64,000 nucleotides of DNA from Prorocentrum cordatum (GCA_963575745.1 CAUYUJ010022426.1:394962-458961); one strand, 5' to 3'; positions 54,501 through 64,000 are shown, counted from the first letter of the stretch. The notes: generated by a model from the sequence alone, not told the origin. Program-made: numbers and translations.

Positions 54501-57247
54501 TGCTGAGGAACTGCGACTGCCCCGCCGTGCGCCCATACTCGTTCGAGCGGGCGTGGCGGCTTCGGTGCGCGGAGATCCACGTGTTGGCAGCGCGCGCAGA
54601 CTCCAGGAGCCGCCTGGCCCGCAAGAGGCTCGTGCTCGCGGACACGACCCTCTTCTCCGAGCTGAAAGAGCCCCGGGCGAACCTCGAGGAGGGCGAGCTG
54701 GTGCTCCTCAGCCTAGCGCACTTCGCAAGGTCCCAGCTGGCGCGGCGCATGCCAGCGGAGGCGGCACGGCGCATCCTCGCCTTCAGTGACCACCACTGCC
54801 GGTGGCACGAGGAACAGTGCACCCTGGCGGAGTTCTGCGCGCACGTGGCGCGAGACGTGCTGGCGCACGTGGACCTCGCGGCGGAGGCGCGGGTTAAGCC
54901 TCGGCCAGCAACGACTGCACACCTCGAGGCGGATGAAGACTCCGCGAGCGATGCCGAAGGGCTCAAGGGGCGAGTCCCGCTGGAGCTCGTTGACGTGGGT
55001 GGAGGCGGCGGCAGCGACGTAGAGGAGGACGTGGAGGACGCCGAGATTACCGAGATCTCCCGGTTTCCGCTGCGGGACCACGTCAGAGCAACCGAGCTGG
55101 CCCTACAGCAAGACCAACTGCAGCGCTTGGACCAGAAGGGCCGCCTCAGCTACGCCGATAAGCAGTTGAAGAACCTCGACCGAGCGTACAGCGGCATGCT
55201 GCAGCCAAGCTTTGCACTGCCAGCCAGCAGCGGCGCGCGGGAACATCAGGGCACGCGGCTGGACGAGACCTTTTCTGACATGCTCGCCCTACAGCGGCAA
55301 AGCATTGCGCTCCAAAAGAAGCAAGCGAGCCCGGATGGAGAGATCTTGCCCGATGCTGCGGACGACTGGCTCCCCAGCGGTGCTCCTCAGCCTGCTGCCG
55401 AGGACGCCCAACCAGAACTCGTTCCGCAGCTCTTGGCCATGCAGGGCCCGGCGGCTGTTGCGTGGAAGCTCGTCACTGATGCCCACTGCACGGAGGAGCA
55501 GATTGACGCGGTGGCGTTGTTTGCGTTGTCTCTGCAGAAACGTTTTGACGGCAGACCAGACAAGACAACGCATCTCCTCCCCGTGGCGTCCGCGACAGGC
55601 AACCACAGAGCGATCTGGCTCGGTGGAGGCGGTGTCGGCAAGACGCGCACCCTCTCCAAAGTGGTGGAGCCGATGGCCATCACTTACTTCGGCGAGCAGG
55701 GGTACCTCGGCAAGGCGCAGTCCAACCACGCCGCACACAACCTTGGCCCGCGCGGCAGGACCATGCATTCCTCCAATGGCCTGCTCATGTCGGATTCCAT
55801 GCAGACAGCCAGGCTGCGCTTGACGCCACAGACGCAGAAAAAGCTGGATCGCCTCACAGGCACACTCGGCGTCGACGTGATCGATGAGCTGGGTGCTGTG
55901 CCGGGGCCTTTGCTGCATGCAGATGCACTGCGCACGACCTACGGCAGGGCGTTGCGCTACAACCTGGACCCCGCGAAGTACATGCGCCCGCAGGAGACGT
56001 GGGGACGCATGCCTGTGAAGATCTTGTGCGGAGACTTCTACCAGTTGCCGCCAGTCCCCGCCACCGCTTCCCTGCTGGCGCCTCACGCGGGCCAATCCTA
56101 CGAACACCAACAGGGTAGGAAGTTGCTCGCCGACATCGAGTACGTCATCGATTTCGTGCAGATGCAGCGCTTTACAGACCCGTTGCAACTCGAGGTTCTC
56201 CACGCCATGAGAACTCCAGGCGGAAAAAAGATCTCTGACGAGAGCTGGCAGGCGATCGTCAAAACAGAGGTCGTTAGCTCTAGCGGTGCTGCTCAGCCTG
56301 CTGCCAGCAGCAGCCAAGCCGCTCAGCCACCTCAGTGGGACCCTCGGTTGCGTGCAGCACGAGGCTGGTACGAGTCGGCCTATGAGTGGCGCATCGTCTC
56401 TTACGCCATGCATGCACAGGCCAAGCTTGATGCGCACGATGCTGGCCAGCTGCTCTTTTACGTCCCAGCAATCGACAGACCAGCTGCGCGCCTCGCGAAG
56501 CCTGATTACGACGAGATGCGCGCGGAGCCCAACATCGGCGCTACCGCAAAAATGCCGGGGCTGCTGCCGCTCTTCGTTGGCATGGAGGTCATCCTGACAG
56601 AATCCGTCTTGCCGCCGAAGTATGTCCGTGGCGCGCCAGGCAAAGTGGTAGGCATAGAGCTGCACGCTCTGGAGCCTCCGGTGGAGGGCCGCCCGTCCAT
56701 TGTCTCGGACGGCGTGGTCGTACTCTACTACATGCCAAAGGCCGTCTATGTCAAGATCGATGACAGCGATGAACTTTTCTTGAAGGCCGCGCCGGTGACA
56801 GCTGGCAGTGCTTCTCAGCCTGCCGGCCCCGACCTGCGCGGAGTGCTCGCGATCACCCCGCAGGCGCGCCCCTGGAAGTTCAAAGCGAAGACAGGTGGCC
56901 CGGCCATCGCGGTGTCCAGGACGCAGTTGACCGTGCTGCCCAAAAAGCAGGGGACTCTGCATGGCGTCCAGGGCAAGACGACGGACCCAGGCTTCATCGT
57001 GCACTGGACGTTTCCGCCAGGACTCAAGAAGGAGTCCATTTGGCTTGCCTACTACGTCAGCCTGTCGCGCCCCAGAAGCTTCAACCAACTCTTGAGCCAC
57101 GGCTTGCCTGACCGGAGCATCATCGAATCCGGCCCCCCGGAACAGATCGCCAAGGCCTTCGCCGAGCTCTTCACGGACAAGATTGCCGCGACGAAGATCG
57201 CTTGCGCGAAGGCCCGACAGCAACTGGGATGGCCTGCGCGAGCTTGA
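51503..57247 (+). CDS. Helitron Rep-helicase, exon 2 (HUH nuclease and Pif1-type helicase)
   Basis: About 1,914 residues. Rep part: [20 protein letters not shown] (51,905-51,966), the HUH motif in [16 protein letters not shown] (52,328-52,374), a Cys/His region ([15 protein letters not shown], 52,969-53,011), [10 protein letters not shown] (53,260-53,292), and the two-tyrosine motif FYITKYQGK (53,582-53,609) that would attach to the cleaved strand. Helicase part: Walker A GGGGVGKT (55,621-55,645), Walker B VIDELGAV (55,876-55,900), GDFYQLPPV (56,030-56,056), HGVQGKT (56,960-56,980) and [10 protein letters not shown] (57,050-57,080), i.e. the SF1B/Pif1 set. The key residues are present, so the protein looks functional. 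The frame is open from about 51,471, with no good Met near the domain start, supporting continuity with exon 1. Seven in-frame GAxQPA inserts interrupt it. A Gly/acidic linker lies at 54,990-55,050. Confidence 0.85.
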   Translation, partial: VARRLINLEELEYSLATDEEPYEAACQSRFSSPELIAVFGDVIRRLRLLKGTRAAIGRKGFGTDLQILSEASAEDFMEALNIAKPADCIGSAISRPGMPAKVKTALRTLLLSTSDVPGTEGRKTALRFNGHGNNLKFGAASFFVTPNFADTYSPLVLQLHEGPGKRSHLDIRGGAVGAVARAGGASQPAGPDLRSPAPTMPSLERMHQIVAADPRAQAKFFLLMTELHYRYIIGLERLFVGRTTLARQAVTTEDDVAASLQPCVAPGTTDVQAPFEAQGRGFTHGHGKGHSVIGPTMAWLRSAVVGGLRTAARELRTALLSTAETVQYEAANEPARQLGLPDVAPEPFTARQQRQSRMDGGEEEDGTLRDEVPLGPPVEQPHLVEERARAAAENRMPAIGAAAYRGLPLTGAFQSTFPSYRQRTSFGQLGGAPQPAMAASHASLFQTNEDGAIQEVLKPDGSPASVEEITADAEAWAVAFSHDFFCNICSNHEHDCTETCVKYVKKKLEAKESLRSNRTPSCRFWFFRIQQLCLAGRTKRVRRRGKPLVRTPFIDFSDDRNQRCRCQVKRDQPFRSSSNDVSQVTSRCNVDFQFLMCAPDESAEAAKVLQPGGAPQPAQDGLPAAAPVQLAKRRRLTKKTASMKNPESAIALRSSKQLGGRKKWLYGCGSLHPTDASVVESFQAAFQKAFSMDFYITKYQGKMMESMTPLFQSMLTGMQRLEQQERDEKEEEARKVLSEGGADGEDQTLAKRGRTREDLARRARRVCIRLASMANRCFWLSTTEVAVHILTGGDCLQSHHNVRLFTRQLQWACQQCKRLLNHEGSGGETHNDQVPIQAVRIQIPDADNEEEDAAGDTSGAPQPPGDTPAGDEQGGGAECEDMHVCTTSTNTADDYAHRGPRLQTMPYYVYRMYVRRVLKPSRVKASGPRFFAFESHYVLAPRYMQEVHLTRSSVPTIDGFQCPTWAQDPEQNSLFKALLFTPWACECPLSCGCVTQYSHMLRNCDCPAVRPYSFERAWRLRCAEIHVLAARADSRSRLARKRLVLADTTLFSELKEPRANLEEGELVLLSLAHFARSQLARRMPAEAARRILAFSDHHCRWHEEQCTLAEFCAHVARDVLAHVDLAAEARVKPRPATTAHLEADEDSASDAEGLKGRVPLELVDVGGGGGSDVEEDVEDAEITEISRFPLRDHVRATELALQQDQLQRLDQKGRLSYADKQLKNLDRAYSGMLQPSFALPASSGAREHQGTRLDETFSDMLALQRQSIALQKKQASPDGEILPDAADDWLPSGAPQPAAEDAQPELVPQLLAMQGPAAVAWKLVTDAHCTEEQIDAVALFALSLQKRFDGRPDKTTHLLPVASATGNHRAIWLGGGGVGKTRTLSKVVEPMAITYFGEQGYLGKAQSNHAAHNLGPRGRTMHSSNGLLMSDSMQTARLRLTPQTQKKLDRLTGTLGVDVIDELGAVPGPLLHADALRTTYGRALRYNLDPAKYMRPQETWGRMPVKILCGDFYQLPPVPATASLLAPHAGQSYEHQQGRKLLADIEYVIDFVQMQRFTDPLQLEVLHAMRTPGGKKISDESWQAIVKTEVVSSSGAAQPAASSSQAAQPPQWDPRLRAARGWYESAYEWRIVSYAMHAQAKLDAHDAGQLLFYVPAIDRPAARLAKPDYDEMRAEPNIGATAKMPGLLPLFVGMEVILTESVLPPKYVRGAPGKVVGIELHALEPPVEGRPSIVSDGVVVLYYMPKAVYVKIDDSDELFLKAAPVTAGSASQPAGPDLRGVLAITPQARPWKFKAKTGGPAIAVSRTQLTVLPKKQGTLHGVQGKTTDPGFIVHWTFPPGLKKESIWLAYYVSLSRPRSFNQLLSHGLPDRSIIESGPPEQIAKAFAELFTDKIAATKIACAKARQQLGWPARA

Positions 57248-57249
57248 GG

Positions 57250-57700
57250 AGTCATGAGATGCAGGTTGCGTTGTGGCGGTCCTGTTCAGTCTGTCCGTCT
57301 GCATTCGCGTGGTGCTTCTCAGCCTGCATGCGCGTGGTGCTTCTCAGCCTGCGCTCGTGTGCAGCTGTGCGCGGTGAGCCTGCACGTGTCGCGGACACGT
57401 TCTGGATCAGGACGGGGGGGTCCGAGCCCGAGATGGAATGCTAGCGCTCTGCAGTACAAGTGCTTTTCAGCATGCGACATCCTGCGGTGCTTCTCAGCCT
57501 GCAGGGTTCGCAGCGTGCGGTTTCGATGCGTTCCTTTTCAGTATGCGAGTTCCTGCGGTGAGCTCCGTAGCTCCGTTCCGTAAACATCTTCCAAGAGCCG
57601 CTCGCAAGCTTTTGCAGCTGGCGGTCTGCAGACGTAGTCTGTCTCAGCATGCGAGCTCCCGCACGCTTCGCCGGCTTTTGCTGCGCGGACAATTTTCTCA
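57250..57700 (+). other. 3' flank of the Rep-helicase gene with clustered motif copies
   Basis: Non-coding. Four clear and two worn copies of the GGTGCTTCTCAGCCTGC motif lie in 350 bp, separated by unrelated sequence. Probably the 3' untranslated and subterminal region of the Helitron. Confidence 0.55.
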
Positions 57701-57939
57701 CACACGTCAGCGCCGTTTGTAGGCGTCAGAAAAACATGTAGACATTCACGAAGGGCTCAGTCTCTATATCGTCACATCATTACATACGCAGTCGTCGAAC
57801 ACATCGGTGTACATTCAGCGCTTTGTCCTTCTAGCTAGGTCGCTTCGTGCTGAGGCTGAGGCTGATGCAGGCTGAGGGAATGCTGCCAGATATGCTCCTA
57901 CACATGGCTGTTAGGTTGCTTTGCCGGGATAATTGATTG

Positions 57940-58090
57940 TAATGGCCGTCTTGGAGGGCCTCTTGAGGCTCTCTTGGGGCTTTTTGGCGGCCTCGACGGC
58001 AATTTTGAGGTCATCTTGGGCGATTTGGAACGATTGTTCGGCGACTTGAGGCCGCTTGGATTGTTTCGGGGGCGTTCCGGTGCCGTTTTG
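57940..58090 (+). repeat. G-rich decamer block, short
   Basis: TCTTGGGGC and TCTTGGGCG units as in other blocks, just after the presumed Helitron end. Confidence 0.55.
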
Positions 58091-58374
58091 GCGCGCTCCT
58101 GGAGCGTTCTGGGGGCATGAGCCGAACGTCGCGCTCTGGGCGGCGTGCGGAAGCCATTGTGTGAGAAGGCGCGGTGGTGAGAAGAACAGCTCACCCCACC
58201 CGACTTTCTGGGCTTTCCGGCGTAAGGAGGGCTTCTTCGCGGCACTTGTGAACGCTCCTGGACAGTGCTTTTTGGGCAGGTTCTTGACGCTTGTTGCAAG
58301 TCTGTAGGGGCCCCGTTGGGAGTCTACCGAAAGGAGAGCACATTGTAGCATCGCTTGCACTTGCTTGCGTGCTC

Positions 58375-58945
58375 GGGGGGGCATTTGGGGGGCCTCCTGG
58401 GGCCGCTTGGGGGACTCTTGGGGGCCTCCTGAGGGCCTCGTGGGGGCCTCTTGGGGCCTCTTAGGGGCCTCTTGGGGCCTCGTGGGGGCTTCTTAGGGCC
58501 GAGGGCTCGAAATGTTGTTTCGTGTTCCCTCTCTGGGGCCCCTTTGGGGGCGTTCTTGGGGCCCTTTTGGACCGTCTTGGAGGCTTCTTGGGCCGTCTTC
58601 GAGCCCTCTTGGGCCATCTTGGGGCCCTCTTGGGGGCCTCTTGGGCCCTCTTGGGGCGATCTTGGGGGCCTCTTGGGCCGTCTTGGGGCGTCGGGAAGCC
58701 GAAAAGGTGGAAGCTCCCAAATCACTCAAAAACCTAAGGAAAAGCAATGAATTTTGCCTCCTGGGGCCCTCTTGGGAGTGCTCTTGGAGGCCTCTTGGGG
58801 CGTCTGGGGGCTATCTTGGGCGTCTTGGATCGATCTTGTGGCATGTCGGATCCCTCCTGTACCATCTTGGGGGCCTCTTGGCCTTTCTTGGGGCTCTCGG
58901 GGACGTCTCGGAGCCCTGTTGGTGCGCTCATGGAGCGCTCTGGTG
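58375..58945 (+). repeat. G-rich degenerate decamer block, 0.57 kb
   Basis: GGGGGCCTCTTGGGGCGTCT grammar, with a unique ~60-bp interruption at about 58,695-58,755. GGG runs are separated by 6-7-base loops over long stretches, giving strong G-quadruplex potential. The frames on both strands (Gly/Leu/Trp-rich and Pro/Arg/Lys-rich) are compositional. Confidence 0.75.
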
Positions 58946-59444
58946 GAGTCGCCCGGGGATCAGCCGGGACTCGCCCGGGGTACTTTTCGTCCGGGGACCC
59001 CCAGGGGCCGCCCCGCGCGCGCGAACTAGAGAATTGTTAACCAGTCACCGGAGATCTTAGCGCGCCTCTGGCCCGTTGGGCCGGCGAATTGAACCATGTT
59101 TCCTCTGCTAAAACGAATCGCGGTGCGGGCGCCCGCCATATTGAAACAAGCGGCGGCGGCGGCGCGGGTGACTAGCGCCGACGCCCTGACGACTGCACGA
59201 AGGCAACATGCGCGACGCAAGCGGCGTCGGGGACAGCAGCGCCTCCGATATAGGGGCGATTGGGCCAAAACGGCTACAGGCAGGAGAGAAAGAGGAAGCG
59301 GGGGAAAGAGGCGCCTCGGCTGGCGGGCGGTGCCAACAAGGCTATAAACAGAAAAAAGACGAGAGGGGGGGAGCAGAAAATCAGGGCGGAAAAGGAATCC
59401 TCTGTGTCTTTTTCCCTCCTTCCCCCCTCCACTATAAACTCTTT
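58946..59444. other. gene-less unique sequence
   Basis: One 83-codon frame (59,096-59,347, plus) begins with a basic, Ala-rich stretch but shows no domain and runs into low-complexity DNA. I do not call it. Confidence 0.4.
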
Positions 59445-60230
59445 CGCCGCCGACGACGACGACGACTGCGGCATGGCGGCGACGGTGACGGCGACGGTGG
59501 ATGGGGGGTGCTGCACATGCCCGCTGTAGTCGTCGACGACGACGACAACGACGACGGCGGACGCGACGACGACGACGACAACGACGGCGACGACGATGGA
59601 CGACGACGACGCCCTGCGTACGCCATAGTTGCAACAGAAGACAAGATTACGACGACGACGACAACGATGACGACGACGACGACGACGAGAACGAGGACGA
59701 GGACGACGACGACGACTACGACAACGGTGGCGGCGGCGGCTGCGACGACAACGACGACAACGGCGGCGGCGACGACGACGACGACGCACGGCGGATGCCC
59801 GATGTGGCGGTGGGGGGTACTGCGTAGGCCCACTGTAGTCGACGACAACGACGACGACGACGACGACAGCAACGACGACAACGACGGCGACGACGACAAG
59901 AACGAGGACGAGGACAACGACGAGAACAAATACGACGACGACGAAGGCGAAGACGACGACGATGACGACGACGCCGAGTGCCGAGTGCCAACGACGACGA
60001 CCAAAACGAGGACGAGAACGTGAACGAAGACAAAAATGACGACGACGACGACGACGGGAACGAGGACTGGGACGACCACCGCTACGACGCCGGACGACGA
60101 CGGCAACGACGACGCACTGCGGATGCCCTGGGAGGGGGGACAAGGGGGTGGTAGGCCCGCTGAAGACCACGACGACGACAAGCACGACGACGGAGACGAC
60201 CCACGACAACGACCACGACGACAACGCACC
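59445..60230. repeat. (CGA)n tract, about 0.79 kb
   Basis: CGA triplets with ACG/GCG variants. Within it GTACGCCATAGT..., GCGGTGGGGGGTACTGCG-type and CACTGTAGTCGACGAC phrases repeat about every 300 bp (59,510, 59,810, 60,120), so a longer unit has been duplicated. Asp-, Thr- and Arg-rich translations are artefacts. Confidence 0.9.
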
Positions 60231-60234
60231 CCAA

Positions 60235-60335
60235 TCAGGGCTATATGGCTAAGGGGGATAGAGCGATAGGGCTATAGGGCTATTGGGCCATAAGGCTATA
60301 GGGTTATAGGGCTTAAGGCTATAAAACTATAGGGC
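60235..60335 (+). repeat. GGGCTATA tandem repeat
   Basis: About eleven imperfect 8-10-bp units of GGGCTATA. Confidence 0.85.
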
Positions 60336-60344
60336 TACAGGCCA

Positions 60345-60412
60345 CTCCCGGGCACGCCCGGGCACCCGGGCACCCGGACACCCGGGCACCCCCGGGCACC
60401 CGGGCGTGCCGC
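60345..60412 (+). repeat. CCCGGGCAC tandem repeat
   Basis: About seven 9-11-bp units of CCCGGGCAC; each contains the CCCGGG palindrome. Confidence 0.85.
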
Positions 60413-60479
60413 GAAAATCGGCGACAAACCGAACCTAACCATATGAATCCGCTTGGGCCCCTACAGAGGCAAGCTCTGA

Positions 60480-61490
60480 TTGGGGAGTATCAGTGTTTCC
60501 TTTGTTCCGCTTTTTCCCCCTCGTATTTGTCAGATTGTTCCTTGTTGTCCTGTTTGTTCGTACCTTGTTCGGAAGGGGGAAACGTCTTTCCTCTGTGGCG
60601 GATTACAAAAGGGATCCTTTTTGAGGTGAATTGCAAAAGGGTTCCTTCTGTGCGGGTTACAAAGAGAATCCGTTTGTGGCGCATTCCAAATGGACTCCTT
60701 GTATTGCACCTTGCGAAAGAATTCCGTATGTAATGGGTCACAAGAAGATTTCTGTTGTGGCGGCGTACAAAAAGGATTCTTCTTGTGGAAGCTTACAATC
60801 GGACTCCTTGTGTGGCTGGTTACACAATGATCCTGTGTCCGGCGGATTATAAAAAAATGAATTTTATGCGGGATACAAAAGGCTCCACCATCCGCAAAGA
60901 AAACCGTTGTGTAATTTCCCACAACAGAAATCCATTACCAATTCGCCACGAAAGGAAATCGTCCTCCACAAAAGGAATCCCCCTGCACAGGATTACAAAA
61001 AGGATTTCCTTTGCGGAACCTTACGCGCAATGATTCCTAGTGTCGCTCCAATGTTCCTATTTCCCTTTTCGCGTACTGAAGATAATGTGTGGTTTCCTTG
61101 CTTTCGCTATGTTCTTACAGGTATGTTTCTTTGTGTCTTGTTTCCCTCTGTTCGTTTTCCTTGTTCGGCGGGACGAGCGCCTTTCCTCTGAGGCGGCGGT
61201 GCAAGGATTCCTTTTGAGTTGGATTAGCAAAGGGTTCCCAATTTCTGTGGGTCATAAAAATATTCATTTTGTGACGGATTACAAACAAATCCTTCTGTGG
61301 CATCTGAAAACAGATCCCATGCGCAATGGCTTACAATAGAATTCTTTTTGCGGCGGAGTACCAAAGGATTCTTTTCGTGGAGGCTTACAGCAGGACTCCT
61401 TTGTGGCGGATTACAGAAGGATCCTTTTGGCGGCGGATTACGCCATAATCTCTTTTGTGCGGATTGCAACGGGATTCCTTTTCAGGCGGA
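60480..61490 (+). repeat. 26-bp tandem repeat in two blocks, each after a related leader
   Basis: The unit is about GGCGGATTACAAAAGGATTC plus CTTTTGT, itself a near-palindrome (AAAGGATTCCTTT). Block 1 is 60,595-61,060 (about 17 units) and block 2 is 61,190-61,490 (about 11 units). Each follows a similar T-rich leader containing CTTGTTCGG and CTTTCCTCTG.GGCGG (60,490-60,595 and 61,085-61,190). No gene. Confidence 0.75.
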
Positions 61491-61499
61491 CCGCCCCCG

Positions 61500-61970
61500 C
61501 TCCCCCTCCTCCTCTTCCTGCTCCTCCCATACTATCCCTCCTCCCGTTCCTCATCCAATTTCCCTCCTCCTCTGTTTCTCATCCCTCTCTCCTCCTTCTC
61601 CTCCTCCCCCTCCTCCTCCTCCTCCCCTTCCTCCTCCTCCTCCTCCTCATACACATCATCCGCCTCCTACGCGTCCTTTTCCTCCTCTTCCTCCTCCGCC
61701 CCTTTCCACTAATCCTCCTCCTCCTCCTCCAAATCCTCCCCTCATCCTCGTCCTTCTCCTCCTCCCTTCCCTCTCCTCCTTCTCCTTCGCCGCGTCCTTC
61801 CCTATCTACCACTACCGCCCCCCTCCACATCCTCCTTTCGTTTTTCTTCAAGCGGCTTGAAGTATGGGGAGGAGGATCAGGAGGACTGAAGGGGCAGGAA
61901 GAGGATGAGAAGGAGGGGAAGGTGGAAGGAGGAGGGGGAAGGGGAGGAGGAAGCAAGCAAGCAAGCAAGC
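61500..61970. repeat. (CCT)n then (GGA)n tract
   Basis: Pyrimidine-rich CCTCCT to about 61,845, then purine-rich GGAGGA from 61,862, so the two halves are approximately inverted. Ends in (GCAA)n at 61,950-61,972. Confidence 0.85.
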
Positions 61971-61972
61971 AA

Positions 61973-62740
61973 TAACCATAGGATCCATGAGAGTGCTACA
62001 TATCACGCACAGCCACAAAGTTGGATCTACGTGGCCTCAAATGGCAGCCCCCTCAAGGGCCACTCCCGCAGGCGGGGCACGCACAGGCCCAGCGACCGCC
62101 CAGTGAGGCGATAGCCTCTCGGGGGCCGGTGGCGCTGCCCGTCCATAGCAAGAAACCCACTCAGAGCTAGGGGACTACCCCCCTCCCCCTCCCACGCCCT
62201 CTCGGCTTGGCTCGGGGTCTAGGAACGAAAACTCGACCGGCGTCTTCTGCAACGGCTTCTAAAATATACTGGTCAATGCTATGTGTGAGAACAGGCAGCC
62301 TCACTTCCGAAACAACGCCCCCCACCTCAGAAGGACCCCCTCCCAAAACTCCGCGGGCCTGGAGCTCGAGGTATCGAACGCTACCTGAAAACGCCGCGGG
62401 CACCGGGGGCCGACTCTGGGGAATCTGATTCCAACCTCTGGCAGGTCCGGGTATTGCATTGGCGGCGCGCGGACGGGCTCACGCAGGCGGCCTCACTCCT
62501 CGCACCTCAAGAACTCCCCCCCCCAGGCTGCAAAGTCAGCGGATCCGCCGGCACAGCCTCCTGGTGGCAGTCGCGCGCCGGCAGCATTACGACGCCATGA
62601 TCCGATGGAGCCCCAGAGCACGCCGGCGCCGTTACGACGCCCGGCTGGCGTTGCCCAGGTGGTTCAGATGCGGGGCGCGCCAGCGCCGTTACGACACCCG
62701 GCGCCGTTACAGCACTTTGCTGGTCTTTTTCCATTGGATC
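61973..62740. other. gene-less unique sequence
   Basis: A 78-codon minus-strand frame (62,167-62,403) reads smoothly (e.g. EVRLPVLTHSIDQYILEAVA) and could be an exon or retrotransposon fragment, but I recognise no family. CGCCGTTACGACGCCC-type words repeat at 62,580-62,705. Nothing else seen. Confidence 0.35.
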
Positions 62741-62744
62741 TGAA

Positions 62745-63050
62745 GCCGAAAGGAGCAGGAGAAGGAGGAGGAGCCTGGGGAGAACAAGGAGAACGAGGAG
62801 GAGGGGAGATGGAGGAGTGGGAGAGGAAGGATGATGACGAGGAGGAGGGGGAGGGCAAAAGAGAATAAGGAAGAGGCAACGGATGAGGAGGGGGAAGAGG
62901 AAGAGGAGGAGGAGCAGCAGCAGGGGGAGGGGGAAGGAGGGGCATGAGCGCGAGGAGGAGGCCTTGGAGGGAATGTGCGAGAGAGAGAGAGAGAATGAAG
63001 ATGAGATTGAGAGAGAGGGAGATCGAGAGAGATCCTGAGAGAGAGAGGAT
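62745..63050. repeat. (GGA)n and (GA)n purine tract
   Basis: GGAGGA and GAGAGA low-complexity sequence. Confidence 0.85.
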
Positions 63051-63383
63051 AAACATTCATGACGGATAACAAGAAGGATAACAATCCTAGACATGGGAGA
63101 AGCAACCGAAAAAGAAAGCGACGATGGGAGCCCAAAAACGTACCGTGACAATGGCCCGGACTTGAGTTTTCGGTCACCTTGGAAGCCAGAAAATTACCAC
63201 CATCGCCGAGATCGGGATCGTCTTCCCCTGGTGGAGGCACACCGCCGATCTTGGTGCTGGTGTCAACCTCTAGGCCTGCGACCCTCTCCGTGCTGAAGCA
63301 AGCCTGCCAGCCTCCGGACCGAAACGCGCTCGCAGCGTTCCTCCTGCCGGGAGGCCGCCCGCCCCCCCTGCCCATCATCTCCT

Positions 63384-63545
63384 CGTCGCTCGGACGCCCA
63401 TTCCCTATGTTTTTTGTTGGGTTTCGTGCGTGGTTGTTTCGCAGGATGATCCAGGATGCTCCTTAGTAACCCCCGCCGAGAAAAGTGCACGCGTCCGAGC
63501 GATACCAAGTCATCAACTGTCGTGGACAACGCCGCGCCGTGACGG
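63384..63545 (+). repeat. interspersed repeat, family G, copy 2
   Basis: Matches 16,582-16,740, sharing GCAGGATGATCCAGGATGCT and GTCCGAGCGATACCAAG. Flanks differ: the match stops at GCGCCG on the right. Confidence 0.75.
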
Positions 63546-64000
63546 AACGCCGAGCCGTCCCTTCCGCTTCCCTTGCGGCGCGGCGGAACGGCGCAGCGGG
63601 GGACCAGCTCAGGGGGTGAAACATGGACCGTGGATCGGCGTCGCGTCGCCGATACATCGGCGACAGGCCACAGAGTTAGCGAATCCAGGCGCTGCTGTGC
63701 CAGGTGGGCTTTCGGGCCCCTATCGGCGATGAATGGGCTATTGTGGTCGATGCCCCCTCCCCCCTGAGCCTATCGCCACCCAGCCGTGGCCCCTGACCTT
63801 CCACCGTTACGCCCGCGCGCGCGGGAAAGCCCGCCTGCCAACCACCACCGTCGCCACCACCACCACGAGGAGGAGCAGCGACCTGGCGGCCCGCGCGGAG
63901 GCTGGTGCCAAACTGCGCGCGCAACATGGGCGCTTTTCGGCTCTTCAGGACATGTCGGCCGTCAGGAACCCTACACACATATATATACACTTAAATAAGT
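63546..64000. other. gene-less window end
   Basis: Unique GC-rich DNA with a weak cluster of ATCGGCG words (63,630-63,740). It ends in an ATATAT patch. No gene. Confidence 0.45.

Larger units (their letters stand above)
44874..57655 (+). repeat. dispersed 17-bp motif GGTGCTTCTCAGCCTGC, about 20 copies in the Helitron
   Basis: Copies or close variants lie near 44,874, 46,846, 46,951, 47,019, 47,112, 47,606, 47,912, 48,981, 49,780, 49,812, 50,693, 52,050, 52,790, 53,336, 54,073, 55,376, 56,281, 56,806, 57,312, 57,336, 57,460, 57,486 and 57,643. In coding DNA nearly all read Gly-Ala-(Ser/Pro/Ala/Thr)-Gln-Pro-Ala in the same frame. In non-coding spacers the same DNA occurs without a frame. The copies at 52,050 and 56,806 share a longer block (QPAGPDLR). 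An inverted core is at 57,867. I did not notice copies outside this element. Confidence 0.8.
44800..57890 (+). mobile_element. large autonomous Helitron (RPA + Rep-helicase)
   Basis: Contains both hallmark functions of Helitrons on one strand: a rolling-circle Rep nuclease fused to a Pif1-type helicase, and a separate RPA-like protein. No inactivating stop or frameshift is needed if the 517-bp intron is spliced. Ends are estimates. The left limit is set by the first GGTGCTTCTCAGCCTGY copy (44,874). The right limit is set by the last copies (57,312-57,650) and an inverted GCAGGCTGAG at 57,867. I could not identify a 5'-TC start or a hairpin plus CTRR end. No endonuclease of the Helentron type is seen. 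Confidence 0.8.

Noticed and set aside
54699-54718. GGTGCTCCTCAGCCTAGC as another GAxQPA motif copy
   Set aside because: It is in a different frame (VLLSLA) and the 3' end differs. It may be coincidence or an ancestral similarity, so it was left out of the count.
59274-60224. 316-codon Val/Ser/Arg-rich minus-strand frame
   Set aside because: Translation of the (CGA)n tract.
1-64000. dinoflagellate spliced-leader, 5S rRNA or snRNA genes
   Set aside because: I looked for the spliced-leader core (CCATTTTGGCTCAAG) and obvious RNA gene signatures by eye and found none. The dinoflagellate assignment therefore rests on overall character only.

Overview
This window looks like intergenic, repeat-dominated DNA from a large, GC-rich eukaryotic nuclear genome. 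A dinoflagellate fits best: very long gene-poor tracts, many small foldback elements, a non-LTR retrotransposon and a Helitron. This rests on overall character only. I found no trans-spliced leader, rRNA or tRNA gene, and another GC-rich protist is possible. The only convincing protein-coding sequence belongs to mobile elements; I see no ordinary host gene.

Layout. 1-20 kb: simple sequence ((GGA)n, (CCT)n, (CAT)n), small foldback elements called here MITE-A to MITE-D, and G-rich degenerate blocks. 20.3-24.8 kb: a ~71-bp satellite interrupted by an element made of a unique leader, a 77-bp tandem array and a unique trailer; a second, more diverged element with the same architecture follows. 26.3-34.5 kb: an ~81-bp minisatellite of roughly 97 copies whose unit lacks stop codons in all six frames, so the very long reading frames there are not evidence of genes. 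34.5-38.6 kb (minus strand): a LINE-type retrotransposon with APE endonuclease, reverse transcriptase and a terminal zinc knuckle, broken by two frameshifts; its 3' end abuts the minisatellite. 38.6-44.8 kb: (CAT)n, (GGA)n, a 73-bp tandem repeat and a 177-bp duplication.

44.8-57.9 kb: the most interesting part, a large and apparently intact Helitron on the plus strand. It has an RPA-like single-stranded DNA-binding protein gene (44,931-46,823), then a Rep-helicase gene in two exons (about 47,542-50,985 and 51,503-57,247) split by a 517-bp GT-AG intron filled with a 33-bp minisatellite. The spliced product of about 3,060 residues carries five ~50-residue repeats, a C2H2 finger, the Helitron N-terminal region, the HUH and tyrosine motifs of the rolling-circle nuclease, and a Pif1-type helicase. 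A 17-bp motif (GGTGCTTCTCAGCCTGC and variants) recurs about 20 times along this element, in frame as Gly-Ala-x-Gln-Pro-Ala inside coding sequence and also in the non-coding parts. I did not notice it elsewhere in the window.

57.9-64 kb: G-rich blocks, a long (CGA)n tract, a 26-bp tandem repeat that twice follows the same leader, purine/pyrimidine tracts, and a second copy of a repeat seen at 16.6 kb.
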